DNA of 64,000 nucleotides, taken from NCBI GenBank assembly GCA_963921825.1, contig OY997596.1, forward strand, positions 34,897,932 through 34,961,931. Reading direction: 5' to 3'. A program made the position numbers and the translations under genes. This document shows positions 31,721 to 42,504 of this stretch, piece after piece (positions within the stretch are counted from its first letter, which is position 1; each line of letters starts with the position of its first letter). The notes beneath the pieces are model-generated. The model did no database searches. It was given only the letters and a program-made list of their open reading frames with translations, and had not been told where the DNA came from. The DNA comes from Erodium maritimum (lineage: Eukaryota > Streptophyta > Magnoliopsida > Geraniales > Geraniaceae).

Positions 31721-33664
31721 AATTCGTGGGCGTCGTTTCTGTTCGACACTGGTGCTTCCCATTCGTTTATTTCTGCTTCTTTTTCTCGTTCTTTGGGTTT
31801 GAGGGTGGAGCCCCTTAGTAGCCCTTTATGTCTTGAGACCCCAGTTACGGGGGAGGTAGTGCTGGATACTTTTTGTCGAGATTGTGAGGTTCAAGTGGCA
31901 GACTGCCCCTTCGTTGGTGACTTACTCATTTTGGAGATGACTGCCTTCGACGTGATCTTAGGGATGGACTGGCTTGCGAGGTATCGAGCGACGATCGATT
32001 GCTTTCGACGTCAGGTAACTGTACGATCAGATGACAGAGTGATTACTTGTGTTTTGGGTAGCAAGAACGGAGTCCTTCTTTCCGCTTTGACTTTGGGAGC
32101 AGAAGCTGAGGTTGTGCAGATTGGAAGAGACCTACCGAGGGTAGTGTGCGAGTTTCCGGACGTGTTTCCGGAGGAGCTATCAGGTTTACCGCCAGCACGC
32201 GAGTTAGAGTTCCGGATCGACTTGATCCCAGGCACCGCGCCAATCTCGATGACGCCTTATCGATTCGCGCCAGCTGAGTTAGTAGAGTTGAAGCGACAAC
32301 TCGAAGAGTTGCAGGAGAAGGGTTTCATCCGCCCTAGTGTTTCACCGTGGGGAGCGCCGACCCTTTTCGTAAAGAAGAAGGGTGGTGCCTTAAGGATGTG
32401 CATCGATTACCGGAAGTTGAACCGGGTCACGGTAAAGAACCGTTACCCGATGCCGAGAATCGATGACCTGTTCGATCAACTGAGAGGAGCAACTTGTTTC
32501 TCCAAGATTGATCTAAGGTCAGGCTACTATCAGTTGAGGGTCCGGGAGGAGGATGTGGAGAAGACCGCATTCCGAACGCGATACGGACACTTTGAGTTTC
32601 TAGTGATGCCGTTCGGGTTGACGAACACGCCAACAACCTTCATGGATTTGATGAATGGTATATTCAGACCTTACCTGGATCAGTTTGTCGTAGTCTTCGT
32701 TGATGACATCTTGATTTACTCGCCTAGTGAAGAGGCACACGAGGAGCACTTGAGGATAGTGTTGACCTTGTTACGTACCCACCAGCTTTATGGGAACTTG
32801 GAGAAGTGCGAATTCTGGCTTGCAGAGGTGAAATACCTCGGACATGTAGTGTCCCGTGATGGTATCTTAGTCGACCCAGCGAAGGTCGATGCAGTTTCGA
32901 AGTGGGCGAGGCCCAAGAACGTTTTTGAGATCCGTAGTTTCCTGGGTTTTGCGGGTTATTATAGGCGCTTTGTTCAGGACTTCTCACGTTTGGTTGCACC
33001 TATGACAGCGTTGACTCGCAAGGGAGCAGAGTTCATTTGGACTAATGAGTGTGAACAATCTTTCTCAGAGCTAAAGGCTCGACTGACTACCGCTCCAGTG
33101 TTGATTGTTCCGGAGCGGGGAGTGGGCTACGATGTGTATTGTGACACTTCAGGCGAGGGACTCGGTTGTGTGTTGATGCAGTCCGGGAAGGTGGTTGCTT
33201 ACGGCTCAAGGCAATTGAAGGTACACGAGCGCAACTACCCGACCCATGATCTAGAACTGGCAGATGTGGTCTTTGCATTAAAGAGTTGGAGACATTATCT
33301 GTACGGAGAGCAGTTTAGAGTATTCTCAGACCACAAGAGCCTTAAGTATATTTTCTCTCAGCGCGACTTGAACATGCGCCAGAGGCGATGGATGGAGTTA
33401 CTTGAGGAGTACGACTTCGAGCTGCTCTATCATCCGGGCAAGGCGAACGTCGTCGCGGATGCTTTGAGAAGGAAGTCGACTCATTGCGTGGCTAGCATGG
33501 CAGTCCGAGAGTGGAATATGCTGGAGGAGTTGAGCTCTTTCAGACTTGAGCTTGAGGAGATCACGGATGGTGTGGTTTTTTTGTGCATTGGTAGCTCAGC
33601 CCACATTGATCACTCGGGTGCTAGAGGAACAGGCCGAGGATGCCGAGGCGACAGGGATTCGTGA
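31721..33664 (+). pseudogene. gypsy protease, reverse transcriptase and RNase H
   Basis: The best preserved coding stretch. The protease site FDTGASHSF is intact at 31741-31770, in the same frame as gag. The frame from 31793 runs 623 codons: protease end ([11 protein letters not shown]), RT with [42 protein letters not shown] and the catalytic FVDDILIY (about 32695-32720), then RNase H with [27 protein letters not shown] and [17 protein letters not shown] at 32619 is the usual motif. It goes out of frame at a run of seven T near 33576, so the last 30 codons are not genuine. Confidence 0.93.
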
Positions 33665-35034
33665 GAAGTTGATGGACGGTGATGAGATCGATGGTTGGGA
33701 GTTGAGTGCAGATCAGAGTCTCCGTTATAGAGGACAGTTGTTTGTACCCCGAGGTTGTAGGGACACCGTATTGAGAGAGTGCCATCACTCTCGGCTTGCT
33801 GTGCACCCCGGTGGCACCAAGATTTATAGAGACATCTGACGACAGTTCTGGTGGCGTGGAATGCGCAGGGCAGTAGCACACTTTGTTTCGAGGTGCCTCA
33901 CCTGTCAGCAGGTGAAGGCGGAGCATCAGCGACCCGCTGGCTTACTACAGCCTTTACCGGTCTCCGAGTGGAAGTGGGAACACATCACTATGGATTTTGT
34001 ATGTGGATTACCGAGGTCGTCTAAGGGACATGATGCTATTTGGGTTGTGGTTGATCGACTGACCAAGTCGGCACATTTTCTGGCCATGCGGATGACTGAC
34101 ACGGTGGACATGTTGAGTCGGTTGTACATCAGGGAGATTATCCGTCTTCATGGAGTACCGGTATCATTAGTATCTGATAGGGATCCGCGTTTCACATCCA
34201 GATTCTGGAAGAGCCTACAGAAGGCATTGGGGACAGAGGTGCTGCTGAGTACACTTACCATCCTGAGACAGATGGACAGTCCGAGCGTACCATTCAGACT
34301 TTGGAGGACATGCTTCGAGCTTGTGTACTATACTTTCATGGATCATGGGAGGATCACCTACGTCTAGCAGAGTTCGCCTACAACAACAACTATCAGTCTA
34401 GCATTGGGATGACACCATTCGAGGCCTTGTACGGTAGACCGTGTAGGTCGCCAGTTTGTTGGGCAGAGGTAGGGGAACGTAACTTACTTGGTCCAGACAT
34501 GGTCAGGGAAACGACCGAGAAGGTTGCATTGATCAGAGAACGGTTGAAGACCGCACAGAGATGGCAGAAGAGCTATGCAGACAGACGTCGCAGGCCGCTT
34601 GAGTTTTCGGTGGGAGACCATGTGTTTCTGAAGGTGAGCCCGAAGAAGGGACTATTACGGTTTAGCCGCGGCGGAGGAAAGTTGTCGCCGTGCTTCATTG
34701 GACCATTTGAGATCTTGGATCGAGTTGGAGTCGTAGCTTATCGGTTAGCATTGCCACCGCAGCTTGGGAACGTGCATAACGTTTTCCACGTGTCCATATT
34801 GCGGAATTACATGGCGGATCCTTCTCACATTATTGAGTGGACAGACATCGAGGTAGCTGACGATGTCTCTCATTTGAGGAGCAGCCTGTTAAGATCTTGG
34901 GTACAAAGGAGAAGGTTCTACGGAACAAGAGGATTCCACTAGTACTGGTGCAGTGGGGGAGTCAAGGAGCTGGGTCAACGTGGGAGCGTGAGGATGAGAC
35001 CAGGGAGAAGTACCCCGACCTGTTTGATCTTTGA
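33576..35034 (+). pseudogene. gypsy integrase with chromodomain-like tail, frameshifted
   Basis: After the frameshift near 33576 the frame continues ([15 protein letters not shown]), through the zinc-binding His pair (HSRLAVHPGG), a stop at 33838, then [11 protein letters not shown]. The core holds [10 protein letters not shown] (first Asp) and [11 protein letters not shown] (second Asp). A second shift near 34250 moves the Glu segment ([13 protein letters not shown]) into another frame that carries on with AEFAYNNNYQS and FIGPFEIL. A third shift near 34880 gives the chromodomain-like end (PVKILGTKEKVLRNK, STWEREDE), stopping at 35032-35034. With three frameshifts and a stop it cannot yield integrase. 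Confidence 0.9.
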
Positions 35035-35067
35035 GGTACTTTCCTTTTAATTTCGAGGACGAAATTC

Positions 35068-35084
35068 TTTTAAGGGGGGTAGAT
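35068..35084 (+). other. gypsy polypurine tract
   Basis: ttttaaggggggtagat immediately precedes the 3' LTR. The array family has a similar tract in reverse orientation at 49759-49776. Confidence 0.92.
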
Positions 35085-38000
35085 TGTAAGAACCGCCCCC
35101 GGTCGATCCCGGTCGAACCGGTGAATTCTAGACAAGTTTGACCTTCAGCCGAAAAAGTCAACCGATGACTCAGGAAGTCATTCGGGACCTTTCCGGGCCC
35201 CAAAAAGCTTAGCCGTCATCACGGTTAGCTTAGTTGGGCCATCTACTTCAGTTTGACTGTAATATTGGTTAGGTTAAATTTCGGTCAAACTTGGACTTTA
35301 TATCGGTTAATTTCCGATAAAATCTTGGAAAGATGGAAATTATTCAAGTGGAAGTGACCCCTCATGACAAAGGAGCTTCAAATGACTCTTATACCCTCCC
35401 AACTTACCTTTAAAGGGATAGGACCTTAAGGGCTTTTCAGTATTTGGACAAAATAGGTCATTTAAAGCAACATGAGCACACAAATCAGCTCACTCACTAT
35501 TGTTGCAGCCGAAAATCACAAGGAGAGAGAGAGGGGAGAGCTCATTTCTTGAGGAAGAAGAAAGTGAAGAAAGCTTGGATTTTGGAGCTTGTTTTTAGTC
35601 CTTTTGCCTCCATTTTCCTTCCATCTTCTTCATCTCGCAATCCTAGAGGTATGGATGCTCTTAACTCTCCATTTCATCTACTTTCAATCTTTGGGTTTTG
35701 TGGGTTTTTGGCTCAAAAGTTGAAGAACTAGCTTTGTGGTTGTTGCTTGGAGAAGAAGTAGTGAAGTAGGATGTTTGGTTTGTGTTTTGATTGAAATTTT
35801 GATGAACCCATTGAGGGTGTTGATGTTGGGTCACCTTGGATGAATATTTTGGAGTTGAGAGGACTTGGAAATGGGGTTTTAATGGTGATTTTCGTGAAAC
35901 TCGAGTTGGGGAAGAAAGGGGAAGGAACTGGTCAGGTTTGGCGCGGAACGTGACCCGGACCGGGCCAGGTGCCGGCACAGCAGGAAGCACGGAACGGGCC
36001 TGGTACCGGCACGTCACGCGGCACGGAACGGACGGGAGTCCGGCATGGTACCTCACACGGTCTGTGTCGCACTCCGGGCCGGTCTGTGACGCGGTCCGTG
36101 CTGGCTACCAGGCCGGACTATGATACGGTCCGTGCCAGGTTCCGGCACGGCTAGCCACACGGTTTGTATGGCGTTCCGGATCAGACCCCCAGAACCCAAA
36201 ACCCTTCCTTTTAGCCCTTTTCGATTCTTAAATCATTTCTTCAAACCTTATTTCCATTATTTGAGTGTTGTTCTGTACTTTGGGGATAAGAACATCGTTG
36301 AGTTATTAACTTTGGTCTTTTGGTGGTCTAAGACAGTGGTACCGAGCAAGGAAGGAAGGAAGAACTTGGACTAGAGCTTGAAGAACGAAGAATCACGCCA
36401 GAACCCGTGTGAAGGACGGAGTTGTGACCACCGAGTTGTCAACAGAGTTTTAGAGGATTACCAAGAGGTAGGGAAAGTCTTAACTTCTTAATTAAACGCT
36501 TAGTATGCATGTTAGGTTAATAAAATTGGAAAGGTCCTAGAATTGCCTATAGGATGCGAATAACTAGAATAATCGTCTTTCAATTACTAATAACCGGAAG
36601 TGTCTAGAATGCATGCTTAGGATGAAGATGACTAGTGTAACTCGTTTTCAATACTTGGGAATTGATTTACTGGTAGAGAGGCTGTGAAGAGCTCTCGGAT
36701 TAGTTGTATGCTAGGTTCACATGCTTGGTTGCTCGTTATTAGGATAAACTAAGAGTCTAATGAAACTAGTTCGCTTGTATGATTGAAGGATTAATTGATC
36801 GTTCACATGATTGTTGATTGGTCGAGTGCTTACTTGATTGGTTAGGTGATTGTGTTGATATAATTTTTGATTGAACGAATGATCGAGTATGACTGGTTGT
36901 GCCAAAAGGGTACAATCAGGTGATCGATGTACCGCTGGTTCGTGACAGGTAAGTATACGGTAAGTGTGAGGTGTTATTGGATGTCTTTGCTGTGATGAAA
37001 GTGTGATTTGAGGAGTGTTCATGATTGGTTGAATTATAGTGCTTTTTCCTTATTCTTATTCTTGAATACTTGGTTGTTTGTTTGTTTGTTTGTTTGGTTC
37101 GGTACTACACCCGGGGGGGGGGGGGTAATCTGGTGCCGTTGTGATGGTTGGAGTTGGACAGATGCAGTGAGATGTTGATTGATTATTGGAGCCCGAGAGC
37201 TCGGCAGATCCTGCAGGATATTGATAGATTATAGTAGCCTGAGTGCTCGGCAGATCCTGCGGGATATTGATAGATTATAGGAGCCTGAGTGCTCGGCAGA
37301 TCCTGCGCGATATTGATTGGTTATTGGAGCCTGAGAGCTCGGCAGATCCTGCGGGATATTGATAGATTATAGGAGCCTGAGGTCTCAGCAGATCCTGCGG
37401 GATATTGATCGGATTACTTCATGAGAGATGGTTTCTGAGGTTTCACCCAAGGGTGTGCGTCCTACGGGAGCACTACCTTGGTTCCCTATGATTATGGTCC
37501 TTGGAGACATTTTCGAGAATTCCGACTATGAGCATCCCTATCGGATGGTTTCCGGTGCTCCGATGTATGTGCCTCCTCTGGACCGAGGGAAAATCTGATG
37601 TGATATGAATACTCTAGTGGATCGGGATACGGGAACCGAGGTGATACTAGAATCTATTCATGGATCGGAGGCTTGAGAAAGCAAGTGGTTGGCGTGATAT
37701 AAATTACTGCCATTTAATCGTTCTAATACTTTGTAATAATTCCTTTATGGAACTTTTCAAGTAAAGGTTATCTTTAAGAGGACGGCGCTTATCTTATCCG
37801 ATCTTGTTTATATATATTATTTCATCGTACTTATCTTGTTCTATCTTGTTGCATATTATTTCATTGTTAATCATATTTTGTTGTTAATTGAGCTATCTGC
37901 TTACCCAGTACAGTATTGACCTAAGGGTTGAGATGTTAAGGTTTTTCCTACTGAGCGTAAGCTCACTTCCCCCCTTTTGGTTTTCTTACTGTTTTACAGG

Positions 38001-38271
38001 CATAGCTGATGTCTAGTGAGTTCGAGGCTCGGGAGCTTTTGGACATCTTGGGGTTTATCTTAGAGTTATGTTGGTCTTGTGTTTTAAACATTATTTATTT
38101 GACTCTTTATGTTGAGTTGTGACTCATTGGAAGTTTTGGAACTATTTATAGTTGTTGATTTGAGAGAGTTTATCTTGTTATTATAAAGGTTTTGGTACTT
38201 AATTATTGCTTTTCTACTTTTAATCCCGGTCACGTCTCGAGTCCGGCCAAAACCGGATTTGGGGCGTGACA
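35085..38271 (+). repeat. gypsy 3' LTR, lacking the Pack-MULE
   Basis: 3187 bp, TGTAAGAACCGC to GGGGCGTGACA. It matches the 5' LTR apart from scattered substitutions, a small indel near 35367, and the missing Mutator element, whose empty site is at 38172-38180. It includes the G run at 37113-37125 and five minisatellite units at 37185-37410. Confidence 0.93.
37185..37410. repeat. Minisatellite of the 3' LTR, five units
   Basis: Same unit of about 50 bp as at 18130-18362 (gctcggcagatcctgcggga core), again five copies, with a few private substitutions. Confidence 0.9.
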
Positions 38272-39425
38272 ATTTGGTATCAGAGCCTGGTTTCATTTGA
38301 AACGGGTTGTAAATTTTGAACTTGTTTTCAAAACCTCGGACCAACGTCAATTAGGTGGGTAGAGTTATGGAGTCTAAGTCGTGTACTCGGTGATGCAAGC
38401 TAAAGACTTTGATGCATAGAGTGAGAACGACTCGAGTCTTACTGTTTTCAATGGTTGTTTAAATTTGAACCTTTTTATTACAACGGTTACATCGCTTAAG
38501 TGGTGTCCTTACCCTTTGAACTGTCAGTCACAGTGATCGGTGAAACCGAACGGTTGAGATCGGTATTGGATTAACGAGCAAGGATCAACCCGCTGTGTAT
38601 TAATTATTGAATAAATTATCTGTTAAAGGTGTTACTACCGTGTTGGCCGGTTTAAGTTAGTTAAGGTTGGACGGTTAATTGATTGAGGTATTGATGAGGT
38701 TGGAGATTGGTTTCATTGGAGTGTTAGTGTTGGAGTGGTGATGGACCGGAGGGGGAACTTTTGAAAGGAGCAAAACTCGAGTATTCTTGCACCCTCTTTG
38801 ATTGTGTGTGTACTTTACAGAGCATGAGAACTCTTTGTATTGAATAACTTGTGAAAATTGATTGGTAAATGTCCCGTTTAAACGGAGGGTTAGTGGAAAA
38901 TATGAATAGGTCATGCCGAATTTTCCGTAAAGCTGGATTGGTTGTACTATCATAGCTGACTCAGAGGTGCCACTGTAGTCAAATGTGATGGTTGGATGTC
39001 AAATGGTTACAACAAGGTTCGGGGACGCCTGAATCGAGTTGTAACGATGCGAGATCGACTTGATTATTTTGATTGAAGATAAGGAATTTGGGAAAAGAGA
39101 AAGGCTTGATAAAAGGATTAAGGACTTGTTTCCAAACTGTTTGCTACGTGCTTGAAACCCTAGTGATGGGTGTGTTTGTGTGTGAACTTTGCCTCTTGTG
39201 GGAGTTGGTTGCATTACTTGGTTGTTGTGTGAGATGCACGATGTGCGGATTTCTTTGTCTATATACGTACTATATACGACTTATATACTTACCCGTGATC
39301 CAATTAGGATCCGTTGAGACGAACGAGAACGTCCCTTTTGCTTAAACCGTTTCAGTTGTGTTAAACTGAGTTGAACCGTACGTGCTACTGCAGCGATCTT
39401 TCGTGATGTCTCATGTTTACGTCCC
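38272..39425 (+). mobile_element. Second, truncated gypsy internal region
   Basis: After the 3' LTR a primer site (tggtatcagagcc, 38275-38287) and the leader recur. 38288-39171 matches 20701-21584, and 39177-39425 matches 30041-30290, joined without the copia element. It stops at the start of gag (gtttacgtcccga) and meets unrelated DNA. A second internal region behind an LTR means the locus was once a tandem LTR-internal-LTR-internal array, the rest being deleted. Confidence 0.9.
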
Positions 39426-39435
39426 GAGACGCTAT

Positions 39436-39841
39436 AGTTTCAGCATTTTGGTTGGACGTCCGTGGTGATTTCCCCGCCAGAAGGCTCCTTGCAACGTGGT
39501 TGGGCAATTATTCCACTCCCAACGCATGTAGTAAAGACTCCCAATCATGCTAGTAAACCCTCACTTGTATCACAATTCAAACAAACGGGTCAAGCCCTCC
39601 TCACTTGGTGCTCGCTCGTAATCCTCCATCAATACCTTAACAACTGCCTTGCGAAATAGTCTGGCATTAGTCGCTCGTGGCCCTCGACATGACCTCTTTT
39701 AATTTCTCTTCGGGAAGGTTCCCTGCTTTCGACCCTTCGCTTGAATGCGTCCAACTGTGGCTGTATTATTGCTCGTTCACACTCCGCCCTTCGTTAGACT
39801 CGTACCTCCATTGCACGAACATTCGCTTCTAAATCATCCAT
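39436..39841 (-). pseudogene. PIF/Harbinger transposase N-terminal and core fragment
   Basis: From an ATG at 39839-39841 the minus strand reads MDDLEANVRAMEVRV, a stop, then an IKRGHVEGHERLMPDYFA segment that matches the HxRL..DYF region of plant Harbinger transposases. After a frame change it reads GFTSMIGSLYYMRWEWNNCP, equivalent to the GSIDCMHWEWKNCP-type motif around the first catalytic Asp, which is Tyr here. Most of the region between, and everything after GRPTKMLKL, is missing. The family assignment rests on those two motifs. It lies exactly at the broken edge of the gypsy complex. Confidence 0.7.
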
Positions 39842-40995
39842 AACGGGATCGTAAAATCGAGAGAGAAAGTGTATTTTTAGATTATGGGTGAGATGAAGGA
39901 AGTGTGAAAATTTTGGGGTATTCATTGGATTTTTTCCTGATTTTTCTTACTTTTGTAATTAATTTTGAAAAACATACTACTGTTAATAGCCGTAGGCAAA
40001 GCCAACGACTATTTTTTTCCACGCCAACCTCACATGGCGTAACGTGATTGGTGGCAAGCGGTTCATGAACCACTCGAGTGGGGTTTTGCATTGTCGACGC
40101 TGACCTAACTAAACAACTATTGCGACGAAGAATGGGCTTAGCGAAAGCGTAAGACCTCATCAAAAATACATGGACACAAAATTCTTGTTTTATTAATATC
40201 AATTAAATTGTAACCTATATGGGTTGTATAAAAAAAATACAATAAGACATATTTAAACGATTGGATTGAATGAAGACTGTGAAATAGGGATTATGTGATA
40301 GTAGTCTAAACTATTGCGAATACTTAACATGCTCCTTTTCCTCCATCTGGTCCTAGCCGTCCTCGGCTTATGAGACGCCCCTCCTTATCCGGTGCTCTAG
40401 CCCGACAACTCGATTTGTCTCAGTCTCTTTATCTCGACGCCCTGGTTCCAGCGACGATCCTTCCTCCCTTGAATTTGTCGTCTTTGACAATGCCGTCTGG
40501 GATCCCTTCCCTTATTTAGCCTCCACCGTCTCCGATTCCTCCATCGATGTATGCACCTCCTTGGCCTTTGTGTTTTTGTTGTTTTTCTCCTTTATGCAAG
40601 ATATAATCATACGGAAGATCGCGAGACACAAATGAGGAGGAACGTCCGACTCCACAATCTCACTCCTCCTTTCCCAGAAGAACTACTCGGCTACCTGACA
40701 TTCTTCATCCAATAGGGCCTCTACTGCGGGGCTGATAAGTATCTTAGGCACCACATGTCCACCTAAGTCGAGCCAGGAGAAGTGTTAGAAGCATAATTGT
40801 CAGCTGCGCTAACAACATTTGTTCTTGTTCCTTGTGTAATTTTCAACTACAACATTCTATGTAACTCCCATTTTTTCTCAAAAAAAGGTTTAATTTTATT
40901 TTGGTATGTTCATAAAAAAATTAAACATATTAAACTTGATTACGAAGATCACAAGCTATAATATAGATCTTAGGGAACATAATTCAAATTATATA
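39842..40995. other. Intergenic DNA with no recognised gene
   Basis: 39842-40200 looks like the upstream/terminal part of the Harbinger fragment (gttggctttgcctacggcta in reverse). 40330-40770 is GC-richer, with short open stretches such as RRPSLSGALARQLDLSQ in one + frame, but stops break it and no family is recognised. It could be an old gene or retrogene fragment. The rest is AT-rich. Confidence 0.4.
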
Positions 40996-40998
40996 TTA

Positions 40999-41283
40999 GG
41001 GCATCCACAACCATATAGCTGGTTGCTGACGGGGAGTGTTTGTGTGGAGAATAAAAAATTATTTTTTGTTGGCTTATAGCCACCTCTCCCAGCCAGTAGT
41101 ACCCTACAATGTTAAACCTTTTTGTGGACTTATAATAACCCATTTTGTTCACATTTTTGCTCCCAATCGGTGGTGAGAAGTTCCTAGTCGGCACTCCCAG
41201 CCAGCTCCCAACCACCTCCCAGCTAGCTTTTTGTCGGCGTTTTCTTTCCGTCAGTGCCTCCTCGCCCACGACTGTGCATGGCC
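40999..41283. mobile_element. Harbinger/Tourist-type MITE 1 (TSD TTA)
   Basis: 285 bp. The left end gggcatccacaacc and right end actgtgcatggcc are imperfect inverted termini, flanked by tta at 40996-40998 and 41284-41286. The 3-bp TTA duplication and the GGGCATCC-type terminus are typical of Harbinger-derived MITEs. No coding capacity. Confidence 0.75.
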
Positions 41284-41286
41284 TTA

Positions 41287-42504
41287 GTACATTGTTTTAT
41301 GAATAAATTTGATATCATTTCGCCCGAAAAAAATGATTGGATTGATTTTACCAATAAAATTATTGAGCTCAAGAATAGATACAGAAAAACCGGTTGATGA
41401 TTTTATGAGGGTGATTATGCCAAGGCCTGGCGGCACCTAACCCATCTCGACAAGTGGTGGACCAATGAATTGGAAATGATTGAAAGAAAGAGAATAATGG
41501 AGGTCCGTCCGTGCCCCACACGCGCTCCGGGTTAGGTAGGCTTCAGTCACTCGTGCACTAAGCCAAAGCAGTAAACCATGGTTCACTTCACTTCACTGTC
41601 CTGTTGTATGTCCTTGTTTCTTCTACTTGTACCCGCTCTCACTCCCACACACTAGTCTACTTTTCTTCTACTGATTTTCCATATGAATCAGAATAAGATG
41701 CTTTGAATAAAGACCCTCCAACAGTTTCTTGTCTCCTGCAGAAATAGATCCATAGAAATTAGACCTCACACAACCCACTAAAAAGCCATTTTCATTTCAC
41801 CTCAACCGGAGCTCAGTGGAGCTCAAGAATCTTGGGCTTCTGTCAATACCCACTATCTTTTTACACTCAAAGGTTAACTTTCTTCTTCGTTTTCCTAAAG
41901 TTACTTAGAGCACCTGCAACGGTCGTCGCAGGTGTGCCGTTGCGGGACCTACGATAGCTCTACTATGACTCACTACCACGATCAATCGTAATAGCCGTTG
42001 TGGTAAGGGGTGCCGTTGCAGGATCCTGCAACAACTTGTCCAGTCGTGACAGTCCCCAAGGCTGATCGGCGAGCCAATTCCATGTCGACACGTGACGACA
42101 ACGAATTTTAAAAAATACAAACAATTTAATTTCAAGTGCAAACAATACCTCGTACCACTAATTATAATTTGTCATTGGAAATGTCATAATACACAAAAAT
42201 ATATTTTTACCGCGGCTTCATATCACTGGTCATACACCATTGTGGATACTCTTATTGAATGACATTTCGAGCTCTCTATTGCTCTTCTTCTTCCTGTGTA
42301 TAGTTTGTATCTTGTGTTGGATTGTTCAGCATCTGTATCTGTTTTTAATTTGTAGATAGGCCATCTCACCTCTGTTCATAGGCTTGGATTCGATTCTGGA
42401 GGTAACATTCTTTAATTTGGGGCTCCAAAATGTCTTAATATAACTAAAGAATTTCTGGGTTTCGTTCAAAATCAAGTCTTTTGGAGTGATTTGTTTGTTG
42501 CAGG
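41287..42504 (+). promoter_or_regulatory. Promoter and 5' UTR region of the TPS gene
   Basis: About 1.2 kb between the first MITE and the TPS start. A splice acceptor (ttgttgcag, ending 42503) lies one base before the ATG, so the 5' UTR almost certainly contains an intron, as is common in class II TPS genes. A candidate donor is caaag/gttaac at 41873. If right, the second MITE lies wholly inside that intron. No convincing TATA box was pinned down. Confidence 0.5.
41908..42251. mobile_element. Harbinger/Tourist-type MITE 2 in the TPS 5' region (TSD TTA)
   Basis: 344 bp. The left end gagcacctgcaacggtc and the right end (reverse complement gagtatccacaatggtg) are inverted termini, flanked by tta at 41905-41907 and 42252-42254. 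The left part contains extra inverted motifs (ccgttgcgggacc, ccgttgcaggatcc). It lies about 250 bp before the TPS start codon. Confidence 0.85.

Larger units (their letters stand above)
16024..39425 (+). mobile_element. Nested Ty3/gypsy complex: LTR-internal-LTR-partial internal
   Basis: 5' LTR 16024-20684, primer site 20688, gag-pol 30281-35034, polypurine tract 35068-35084, 3' LTR 35085-38271, then a second primer site (38275) and leader to about 39425. Two later insertions lie inside: a Pack-MULE (19136-20584) and a copia element (21590-30035). Without them the first unit is about 12.3 kb. The domain order PR-RT-RH-IN with a chromodomain-like end suggests a Tekay/Del-type chromovirus (inference). 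The right side stops abruptly at a Harbinger fragment, so no TSD pair can be read. Confidence 0.92.
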
